Positions 17,090 to 24,037 of a DNA stretch of 64,000 bases are shown here, in pieces. The DNA is taken from positions 2,793,501-2,857,500 of the forward strand of contig AP018318.1 of assembly GCA_003990705.1 (NCBI GenBank), written 5' to 3'. The translations under genes were made by a program, and so were the position numbers. Below the pieces are notes generated by a model, which was not told the DNA's origin, ran no database searches, and saw nothing but the letters and a program-made list of their open reading frames with translations. Source of the stretch: Nostoc sp. HK-01. GTDB lineage: Bacteria > Cyanobacteriota > Cyanobacteriia > Cyanobacteriales > Nostocaceae. Positions within the stretch are counted from its first letter, which is position 1; each line of letters starts with the position of its first letter.

Positions 17090-17908
17090 ATGAGTCCTAA
17101 ACGCATTTTAGCTTTTAGTTGTTGGTTATTGTTTGCTTGCCTGTTAGTTATTGGTTGTAATCAAGCAAATACACCCAACTCAGCCACAAGTGCTAGTCCA
17201 ACAGCCCAAATAAGCACTTTAACTATTTCAGCCGCAGCTAGTCTCAAAGATGCACTCGAAGCAATCAAACCAATTTACAATCAGGCAAAACCAAACATTA
17301 ACCTAGCCTACAACTTTGGTTCATCGGGTGCTTTGCAGCAGCAAATCGAACAAGGTGCAAAAGTTGATGTTTTCATCTCCGCCGCCACTAAACAAATAGA
17401 TGCACTGGATAAAAAGGGTTTGTTAGTTGATGGTACTAAGAAGAATTTATTGCAAAATCAACTAGTATTAATTGCCCCACAAAATTCTACAAAGATATCA
17501 GATTTTCAAGATTTAACTTCGCCTCAAATTAAGAAAGTTGCTTTAGGTGAACCCAAGAGTGTACCTGCGGGACAATATGCTCAACAAGTTTTGACTGCGT
17601 TAAAACTTGCTGACAAAATTAAAAGTAAATTTGTTTATGCTAAAGATGTACGTCAAGCTTTGAATTATGTAGAATCCGGTAATGTTGATGCTGGGTTAGT
17701 TTACCTTTCCGATGCAAAAAGTACTGCAAAAGTCAAAATAATAACCACTGCACCAGAAAACAGTCATTCTCCGATTGTCTATCCTATTGCAGTACTCAAA
17801 AGTAGTAAAAATATTGATGTATCTAAAGATTTTGAGCAGTTTTTATCTAGTAATAATGCAGCTAAAAGTGTATTTGAAAAACAGGGTTTTGTCTTAGCTG
17901 GAAGTTGA
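17090..17908 (+). CDS. modA: Molybdate ABC transporter, substrate-binding lipoprotein
   Basis: ModA captures molybdate or tungstate outside the cell membrane and hands it to ModB. The 272-residue protein has a lipoprotein signal with Cys23 in LLVIGC. The mature part shows ModA motifs ISAAASLKDALEAI, NFGSSGALQQQIEQGA, DVFISAA, and DVRQALNYVESGNVDAGLVY. It is followed after 43 bases by the fused permease-ATPase gene, which completes the importer. Molybdate is needed for nitrogenase and nitrate reductase in this type of organism. Confidence 0.93.
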   Translation: MSPKRILAFSCWLLFACLLVIGCNQANTPNSATSASPTAQISTLTISAAASLKDALEAIKPIYNQAKPNINLAYNFGSSGALQQQIEQGAKVDVFISAATKQIDALDKKGLLVDGTKKNLLQNQLVLIAPQNSTKISDFQDLTSPQIKKVALGEPKSVPAGQYAQQVLTALKLADKIKSKFVYAKDVRQALNYVESGNVDAGLVYLSDAKSTAKVKIITTAPENSHSPIVYPIAVLKSSKNIDVSKDFEQFLSSNNAAKSVFEKQGFVLAGS

Positions 17909-17951
17909 TAGAAAAATACATCTTGGATAAAAGATAGATATTTGATAAACT

Positions 17952-19763
17952 ATGCCACAGGATTTATCACCTCTTTGGATATCTCTGAAAACTTCATTAT
18001 TAGCCACATTTATTACTTTTTTTGTCGGCATAGCTGCGGCTTATTGGATACTCAGTTATCGCGGTAAAGCGAAATCTTTAATTGAGAGTATCTTTGTTGC
18101 ACCACTGATTTTACCCCCAACAGTTGTCGGTTTTTTGTTGTTGTTATTTTTTGGCAAAAATGGGCCTGTGGGGAAACTTATGGAGCCTTTTGACTTGACG
18201 ATTGTCTTTACTTGGTATGGTGCAGCGATCGCCGCGACTGTGGTTTCTTTTCCACTCATGTATAAAACTGCATTAGGAGCTTTTGAACAAATTGATAGTA
18301 ATTTGCTGCGGGTGGCGAGAACCCTAGGCGCAAGTGAATCAACAATCTTTTGGCAAATTAGTTTACCTTTAGCCTTACCGGGAATTTTAGCAGCGACGAC
18401 CTTGGCTTTTGCCCGTGCGTTGGGTGAATTCGGTGCAACGTTAATGCTGGCGGGGAATATTCCCGGACAAACCCAGACGATTCCAATGGCGATTTATTTT
18501 GCTGTGGAAGCAGGCGCAATGGATGAAGCTTGGTTTTGGGCGATCGCAATTATGATCATTTCATTATCGGGAATTTTTGCGGTCAATTTTTGGCAGGAAT
18601 TTAAACAACAAGGAAGACGCAAGGAAGTAGGAACAAGAAAACAAGAAAGACGATTGACTAAATCTTATTCTGCTTCTGCACCAACTTCTGAAATAGGACT
18701 GTTTGTAGACATTGAAAAAAAATTGCCCAGTTTTCATTTGCAAGTTTTCTTCAGTAGCGATGAGCAACCACTAGGCTTGTTAGGCGGTTCCGGCGCAGGT
18801 AAAAGTATGATTTTGCGTTGCATTGCGGGAATTGAAACGCCAACTAGAGGGCGGATAGTTTTGAATGGTAGAGTTTTGTTTGATTCTGAAAAGGGAATTA
18901 ATCTACCCAGCCGCGATCGCCGCATTGGTTTTTTAGTCCAAAATTATGCTCTATTCCCAAATATGACAGTGGCGGAAAACATCGCCTTTGGCTTACCGCA
19001 AGGATTATCTGCGTCAAGTGTGCGCGGACAAATTGAAGAACAACTCATAGCGATGCAATTGCAAGGATTAGGCGATCGCTATCCCCATCAACTTTCAGGT
19101 GGTCAACAGCAGCGGGTGGCTTTAGCTAGAGCTTTGGCGAGTCAGCCAGAGGCTTTACTTTTAGATGAGCCGTTTTCCGCCCTTGATACTCATCTGCGTA
19201 GTCAATTAGAACAGCAAATGACAGCAACTTTAGCCGATTACCAAGGTGTGGCTTTGTTTGTGACTCATAATATGGATGAAGCTTACCGAGTTTGTCCAAA
19301 TTTATTGGTATTGGAAAATGGTGAAGCCGTACATCAAGGTTCTAAATATGATGTTTTCGAGCATCCTGCTAGTGTGAGTGTTGCTCAATTAACTGGTTGT
19401 AAGAATTTTTCTTGCGCTGTCTTTCAAGGAACCCAAAAAATACAAGCACTGGATTGGGGTTGTCACCTCGAAGTTGTCCAACCAATTCCTGATGAACTAT
19501 CTCACGTTGGTATTCGCGCTCATCAACTGATATTTTCCCTTGATTCAACTCAAGTTAATACCTTTCCCTGTTGGCTAGTGCGAACAAGTGAAACACCTCA
19601 TCGAATAACGTTATTTTTAAAACTACATACTGCTCCCAATAATCCCCAAGACTATCATCTGCAAGCGGAGGTTTTCAAAGAAAAATGGGTGCAGATTAAA
19701 GACCAACCTTACCCTTGGTATGTGCGTTTAGACCCCTTACGGTTAATTTTGATGGAAAACTAA
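17952..19763 (+). CDS. modBC: Molybdate ABC transporter, fused permease-ATPase (ModBC)
   Basis: One 603-residue chain combines ModB and ModC. Residues 1-215 are the permease, with about five membrane helices and the coupling loop (ARTLGASESTIFWQISLPLALPG). A charged linker (about 215-240) follows. The rest is the ATPase: Walker A GGSGAGKS with Lys284, signature LSGGQQQR, Walker B ALLLDEP, and a C-terminal regulatory part of about 150 residues related to TOBE/MOP regions. The linker DNA (GGAAGACGCAAGGAAGTAGG region) is purine-rich. Fused modBC genes are known in cyanobacteria. Confidence 0.92.
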   Translation: MPQDLSPLWISLKTSLLATFITFFVGIAAAYWILSYRGKAKSLIESIFVAPLILPPTVVGFLLLLFFGKNGPVGKLMEPFDLTIVFTWYGAAIAATVVSFPLMYKTALGAFEQIDSNLLRVARTLGASESTIFWQISLPLALPGILAATTLAFARALGEFGATLMLAGNIPGQTQTIPMAIYFAVEAGAMDEAWFWAIAIMIISLSGIFAVNFWQEFKQQGRRKEVGTRKQERRLTKSYSASAPTSEIGLFVDIEKKLPSFHLQVFFSSDEQPLGLLGGSGAGKSMILRCIAGIETPTRGRIVLNGRVLFDSEKGINLPSRDRRIGFLVQNYALFPNMTVAENIAFGLPQGLSASSVRGQIEEQLIAMQLQGLGDRYPHQLSGGQQQRVALARALASQPEALLLDEPFSALDTHLRSQLEQQMTATLADYQGVALFVTHNMDEAYRVCPNLLVLENGEAVHQGSKYDVFEHPASVSVAQLTGCKNFSCAVFQGTQKIQALDWGCHLEVVQPIPDELSHVGIRAHQLIFSLDSTQVNTFPCWLVRTSETPHRITLFLKLHTAPNNPQDYHLQAEVFKEKWVQIKDQPYPWYVRLDPLRLILMEN

Positions 19764-19824
19764 CACTTTTGCTTCGCTACTGATCTAAGCGCAGCCATAC
19801 CCACAGGGCTTTACAGCACTATCA

Positions 19825-21642
19825 CTAACGATATTGCTTGGCTTGGGTTTCATATAAATAGGCATAACGACTACCCAACTTGATTAGTTCATCGTGAGTG
19901 CCACTTTCCATAATTGTGCCGTTTTCCATGACATAAATGCGATCGGCCATCTTAACTGTAGATAAGCGATGACTAATTAAAATTGCTGCTTGATTTTGGA
20001 TCAATTGACGGAATTTTTCAAACACTTCATATTCCGCTTTTGGATCCATTGCACTAGTAGGTTCATCTAAAACTATCAACTGAGAATCTCTTAAAAATGC
20101 CCGCGCTAAGGCTATTTTTTGCCATTGACCAATACTTAATTCTTCACCTTGGTCAAATAATTTACCCAAAATTGTGTCATACCCTTTGGGTAATTTAGTA
20201 ATCACATCATCTGCACCAGAACGACGCGCCGCAGTCATAATACTTTCTCGATTAGCGGGCAATTCAATGTTAGCTAACCAAATATTTTCCTGGGCTGTAA
20301 AATTATATTTAGCGTAGTCTTGAAAAATCACGCTGATGTCTCGGCGTAATTCAGCAATTTTATAGTCTCTAATATCAACACCATCAATAGTGATGCTACC
20401 AGCAGTTGGATCATACAAGCGACATAGCAATTTAATTAAAGTTGTTTTTCCCGAACCATTTTCACCAACTAGTGCTACTACTTCTCCCGGTTTGATGTTC
20501 AAATTGATATGATGCAGTGCTTGACGGGTTGTAGTAGAGTATTGAAAACTAACATCATGAAACACAATACCTGTCTGCATTGGTCGCGGTATTGGTTTGG
20601 CATTTACCGGATCAATTAATCTGGGTTTAAGGTCAAGAAACTCGTAGAGATTACCTAAAAATAAATTATCTTCGTAAAGTGCCGAAATGTTAGCTAATAA
20701 ACTTTTAATATCGTTCTGTCCTCGTTGTAGTGCTTGATAATAAAGCACCAAATCACCCAAACGTAGAACTCCGTTGATAGCTTGATAAATAATTAAAGCA
20801 TAAATAGCAAATATGAGAATACCAGCGATCGCCTCGGCTGCAAAGTTAGCTATAAAGCGGCGGGTAAAAATTTTCAGGCTTTCTTTATATATTTGTCTGC
20901 GGATGCGAAGATACCAATTACTAAAGTAGTGACCTAAATCAAATAAGCGAATTTCTTTAGCAAATTGGTCTGATGTCAGCATCCAAGCTAAATAAAAACC
21001 TTGACGTTGCATCGGTGTCCATTTGCGCTGCCAATCATACATAATGCGGCTATATTTGACCCGCACTAACATTGCTGGTAACGCAGCCACAAATAAAACA
21101 CCCAGAATTCCCCAATGGAGTGTTAGTAACAAACCAATCATTGCTACTAAAGAAATACTATTTTGCCCAATCTGTGCTAAACGATTGAGAATTTGCGGTG
21201 GTCGATAAGGTGCTTCTTGTTGCGCTCTTTGTAAGGTATCGTAGTATAAAGAATTTTCGTAATACTCTAGGTCAGCCTCAATAGATTTAGCGTTAATAAT
21301 TCCTTGCATATAGTCAGTTACCCGTTGAGAATGGGCAGTGGTGACTAGTTCTGTTAAGGAGTTAGCCAGAGTGGTTAATAAAGTCACTCCACCAGCGATC
21401 GCAATTAAGACTAAGACATTACGAAATGCGGCTGCTTTGTCTGCTAGGCTCAGGTTGGCAGCTACCGCATCAATAATGAGTTTCGAGAGATAAATTGAGA
21501 TTACTGGTAAGATACCTTGAATAGTCAGTAAGACTACACGGGCGATCGTCCAACCAGGGCTACTTTGCCATACTAAGCGCAATGCAGGCAAAAGTCGCAG
21601 AGTATTTTGCAGCTTATCTCGAATTTTTTTGCCTAGTTGCAT
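19825..21642 (-). CDS. Lasso-peptide cluster ABC exporter (D protein)
   Basis: A 605-residue half-transporter: an N-terminal six-helix exporter domain (about 1-330) and a C-terminal ATPase with Walker A GENGSGKTT, a variant signature LSIGQWQK and Walker B LIVLDEPTSAMD. There is no N-terminal C39 peptidase, as expected where a separate leader peptidase exists. It lies last in the minus-strand lasso cluster, 58 bases after the kinase gene, and by context would export the mature lasso peptides and give self-protection. The export role is inferred from position. The ABC exporter fold is certain. Confidence 0.85.
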   Translation of the reverse strand: MQLGKKIRDKLQNTLRLLPALRLVWQSSPGWTIARVVLLTIQGILPVISIYLSKLIIDAVAANLSLADKAAAFRNVLVLIAIAGGVTLLTTLANSLTELVTTAHSQRVTDYMQGIINAKSIEADLEYYENSLYYDTLQRAQQEAPYRPPQILNRLAQIGQNSISLVAMIGLLLTLHWGILGVLFVAALPAMLVRVKYSRIMYDWQRKWTPMQRQGFYLAWMLTSDQFAKEIRLFDLGHYFSNWYLRIRRQIYKESLKIFTRRFIANFAAEAIAGILIFAIYALIIYQAINGVLRLGDLVLYYQALQRGQNDIKSLLANISALYEDNLFLGNLYEFLDLKPRLIDPVNAKPIPRPMQTGIVFHDVSFQYSTTTRQALHHINLNIKPGEVVALVGENGSGKTTLIKLLCRLYDPTAGSITIDGVDIRDYKIAELRRDISVIFQDYAKYNFTAQENIWLANIELPANRESIMTAARRSGADDVITKLPKGYDTILGKLFDQGEELSIGQWQKIALARAFLRDSQLIVLDEPTSAMDPKAEYEVFEKFRQLIQNQAAILISHRLSTVKMADRIYVMENGTIMESGTHDELIKLGSRYAYLYETQAKQYR

Positions 21643-21700
21643 ATTTAAAATGGCGATCGCAGTAAAGAATGTGCAAATGTCAACTCTAATTTCTTAGACT

Positions 21701-22588
21701 TTAGATTGTAACGGGAGATAGGTTCCCTTGAACAAGGTCATTTTCTACTAACTTCACCAACTCAGGGAGTGCCGCTAACGAACGTTGCCGCCGTAAACTA
21801 TAAATCGGCACTTGTTTAACTACACTCATACATTGCCTAAAATGTTCTTTGAGAAATTCTGGCGCAGTCAGGGCCTGCATTTCTCTAGAGTGTCGGACTA
21901 ATTCTCCAAAGCTTTGTTTTGCTTCTAAAGGAACTATTTCTGCGTGAGTTCCCCAACCTAAAACATAAATTTTTTTCAGAGGTACAGATTGTTGAAAGAA
22001 GCCGTCTTGCAATCGATGAACACGCTTCACAGTTTGGGAATTTAGTAAAGGTAAGCTTTCTGGTACATGGCCAAAAGAAGCCACCGCATCTGGCCATAGC
22101 TTAATTTGCGGAAACCCAGGAATTACTAGCGATTGTTTTTCACCAACTTGAATTGCCAAAACATCATCTGTCAAAATACTGTAGCCATGAGCGTGAAAAC
22201 ATTCTGCTAAAGTTGACTTACCAAAACCTGAGTCAGCCATAAAGGCCACTGCACTACCATCAATGACTACACTACTAGCATGAAGTACAAGCAAGCCCCT
22301 CTGTCTTAGCAATACACAAATAATCACACCCACCAGAAAAGTCCGGATTATATCCTCATCAACACCTGGGTTGGGGTCAATAACAATTTCTTTACCGTCT
22401 TTCACCAACACCATACCGAATTCGGCAATTGTAGCTAATAGATAGTTACCACCATCACTACGCTTTTGTGGTGGTTCATTTAGCTTACCCAAGCGGATAA
22501 CTACATCCGCTGGTTTATCACTGGGGATGAGTTCAGGTAAGGGTAATTCGGAGTGAATGCCTAAGTTATATGCAGTGTAAACGTACAT
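21701..22588 (-). CDS. HPr-kinase-like lasso-peptide tailoring kinase
   Basis: A 295-residue protein with an HPr kinase/phosphorylase-like domain: LHASSVVIDGSAVAFMADSGFGKST with the P-loop at residues 119-126, and a DD pair at 141-142 (ILTDDVLAI) equivalent to the catalytic acidic residues. The N-terminal 90 residues are a separate strand-rich domain. No HPr partner or sugar genes are nearby, so catabolite repression is unlikely. Such kinases occur in lasso clusters of the paeninodin type, where they phosphorylate a C-terminal Ser of the precursor. Here the target would be one of the three adjacent precursors, by inference. Confidence 0.8.
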   Translation of the reverse strand: MYVYTAYNLGIHSELPLPELIPSDKPADVVIRLGKLNEPPQKRSDGGNYLLATIAEFGMVLVKDGKEIVIDPNPGVDEDIIRTFLVGVIICVLLRQRGLLVLHASSVVIDGSAVAFMADSGFGKSTLAECFHAHGYSILTDDVLAIQVGEKQSLVIPGFPQIKLWPDAVASFGHVPESLPLLNSQTVKRVHRLQDGFFQQSVPLKKIYVLGWGTHAEIVPLEAKQSFGELVRHSREMQALTAPEFLKEHFRQCMSVVKQVPIYSLRRQRSLAALPELVKLVENDLVQGNLSPVTI

Positions 22589-22868
22589 CTAAATAATATT
22601 GCTGGATGACTACTAAAAAACTATTTTTTGTTATGCAAAACTCAAGTTTACTAACGCTGTTATGTTGACAAATGTCTGACAATCTGTAACAAAGGAAGCC
22701 ATCAGGAAAACTATTTCCTGATGTTTCGATCATCTGATTTAACTTTGAAAGTAGTCCTAAAAAGCTCTATTTTCTAGGACTACTGAGCTTTATCTTAGTT
22801 CTAGAGTATATTTGGGTGTAATGGTAAAAGTAGTTAGTACTATTACACTAATAACTTGTCTAGAACTA
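22589..22868 (-). other. Spacer with two hairpins between precursor A1 and the kinase
   Basis: This 280-base spacer holds CATCAGGAAA/TTTCCTGATG (22700-22723) and GTAGTCCTA/TAGGACTAC (22751-22783). Neither has a T-run in the minus direction. They may act as partial terminators or mRNA stabilisers, letting the precursors be made in excess over kinase and exporter. No gene is visible. Confidence 0.45.
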
Positions 22869-23054
22869 TTATTGGGGAATAAGTACTCCATCTACGGAAC
22901 CGCTTCGTCCTATGAGTTCACCAGGAAGAGATGGACTATTAGGATCAGTACCGATTTGGAAAGTATCCTTTGGGCCGGGTTTACCAAAAGCATGGGTAAC
23001 GTTTTCAACACTACCGTAGTTTGTTAATTTGGGAGCTTCGTAAGCTTTTTTCAT
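22869..23054 (-). CDS. Lasso-peptide precursor A1
   Basis: A 61-residue precursor starting at the ATG preceded by AGGAGACCC. The leader MKKAYEAPKLTNYGSVENVT matches the lasso pattern with Tyr5, Pro8, Leu10, Gly14 and Thr20. Thr at position -2 places cleavage after His21, giving a core that begins AFGKPGPKD with Asp at core position 9, right for a nine-residue macrolactam ring. The core then runs 31 more residues (40 in all), including GRSGSVDGVLIPQ. A longer in-frame upstream reading to 23123 is rejected because it passes through the junction repeat. Confidence 0.85.
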   Translation of the reverse strand: MKKAYEAPKLTNYGSVENVTHAFGKPGPKDTFQIGTDPNSPSLPGELIGRSGSVDGVLIPQ

Positions 23055-23100
23055 TGTTTGGGTCTCCTGTTGGTTTTGTTTATTTCTTACTAAACTAGAT

Positions 23101-23211
23101 GTTGGCTTTGAGACATTCACCAAATCAGTCTAGGTAGGAGCAGGCTAAAGCCGCACTGCCCCTAGTCAGACTTATGGTTTTAATGGGGATATAATTCAGA
23201 TCAAGAGCAAG
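23101..23211 (-). repeat. Junction repeat, copy a
   Basis: First of three related blocks in the precursor array. It contains TAGGTAGGAGCAGGCTAAA and CTGCCCCTAGTCAGACTTAT, which can fold into a stem. It lies between precursor A2 and A1, and is the most diverged copy beyond the stem (the part like the cyclase 3' end is poorly kept). Confidence 0.75.
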
Positions 23212-23221
23212 TATTAAATAT

Positions 23222-23422
23222 TTATCTTCCTCGAGAGCTACCTACAGGAATGATTATTCCATCAGCCGCAGAACCACTCAGCCCTAGTACTGAACCAGGA
23301 ATAGGAGTAGGATTATTTCCAATGAAGATAGTATCCGCCGAAGCATCGTCACCAAAAGCATTAGTAACATCTTGAACACTGCCGTAGTTTGTTAATTGAG
23401 GAGCTTTGTAAGCTTTTTTCAT
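23222..23422 (-). CDS. Lasso-peptide precursor A2
   Basis: A 66-residue precursor. The leader MKKAYKAPQLTNYGSVQDVT again keeps Tyr5, Pro8, Leu10, Gly14 and Thr20. The predicted core starts AFGDDASAD with Asp at core position 9 (additional Asp at 4 and 5). It is 45 residues long and ends VGSSRGR, unlike the other two. It shares the middle PTPIPGSVLGLSGS with A3. AAGAGACAG serves as ribosome binding site. It lies between junction repeats a and b. Confidence 0.84.
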   Translation of the reverse strand: MKKAYKAPQLTNYGSVQDVTNAFGDDASADTIFIGNNPTPIPGSVLGLSGSAADGIIIPVGSSRGR

Positions 23423-23550
23423 ATTTTCTGTCTCTTGCTTGCTTCGTTTATCTTTTGCTGGAATATATAGCCGTAGTCATTTAGGGTAGGTCAATATTGA
23501 TTACTCAAAGCCTGATAGCTAATGGCTTGATACTCAGCACTTTGCCATAA

Positions 23551-23660
23551 ATATTGGCTTGGAGATCCTGCCCAATTTAGTCTAGGTAGGAGCAGGCTAA
23601 AAATGCACTGCCCCTAGTCAGACTTATGGTTTGTTTTGGTTATGATTTAGCCAAAGAGCG
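23551..23660 (-). repeat. Junction repeat, copy b
   Basis: The stem arms are at 23580-23595 and 23608-23623 (GTCTAGGTAGGAGCAG against CTGCCCCTAGTCAGAC; two strong helices around a 3x3 internal mismatch). To its right the sequence resembles the last codons of the cyclase gene (ACCATAAGTCTGACTAG and AGCCAAAGAGCG in plus orientation). This copy separates A3 from A2. Confidence 0.75.
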
Positions 23661-23705
23661 TATGCGAGAAATTACCAATTTGGTATTGCTCCATTTTTCT
23701 TTGTC

Positions 23706-23885
23706 CTAGTTGGGAATGAGTACCCCATTTTGGGAACCACTGAGTCCAATAGTTGAACCAGGAATAGGAGTAGGATTACTTCCAATTAGGAAGGTATCTC
23801 TTCCACCTGAGTGACCAAAAGCATTGGTAATATTTTGAACACTACCGTAGTTTGTAAGTTGAGGAGCTTCGTAAGCTTTTTTCAT
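23706..23885 (-). CDS. Lasso-peptide precursor A3
   Basis: A 59-residue precursor read directly from the minus strand (59 codons and TAG). The leader is MKKAYEAPQLTNYGSVQNIT, followed by Asn21 and a predicted core starting AFGHSGGRD, again with Asp at core position 9. The core is 38 residues and ends GVLIPN. AGGAGACTTAACA precedes the ATG. It is the first precursor after the cyclase gene in transcription order. It is too short to be noticed by common length cut-offs. Confidence 0.84.
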   Translation of the reverse strand: MKKAYEAPQLTNYGSVQNITNAFGHSGGRDTFLIGSNPTPIPGSTIGLSGSQNGVLIPN

Positions 23886-23928
23886 TGTTAAGTCTCCTGT
23901 TGTTTTTGTTGATTTGTTACTGGACTAG

Positions 23929-24037
23929 ATATTGGCTTTGAGATATTCACCAATTCAGCCTAGGTAGGAGCAGGCTAAAAATGCGCTACCCCTAGTCCGA
24001 CTTATGGTTTATTTGGTTATGGTTCAGCCAAAGAGCG
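23929..24037 (-). repeat. Junction repeat, copy c (overlaps cyclase 3' end)
   Basis: Third copy, with TAGGTAGGAGCAGGCTAAA and CTACCCCTAGTCCGACTTAT. Its right part includes the last codons and stop of the cyclase gene (stop at 23992). This identifies the source of the fragments in copies a and b. Confidence 0.78.

Noticed and set aside
21701-22588. HPr kinase of carbon catabolite repression
   Set aside because: No HPr or PTS gene is near, and it stands between the lasso precursors and the exporter.
22869-24037. Precursor array as CRISPR or satellite repeats
   Set aside because: The units differ in size, are about 110 bases at the junction and contain translated, conserved precursor genes. 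There are no short equal repeats with unique spacers.
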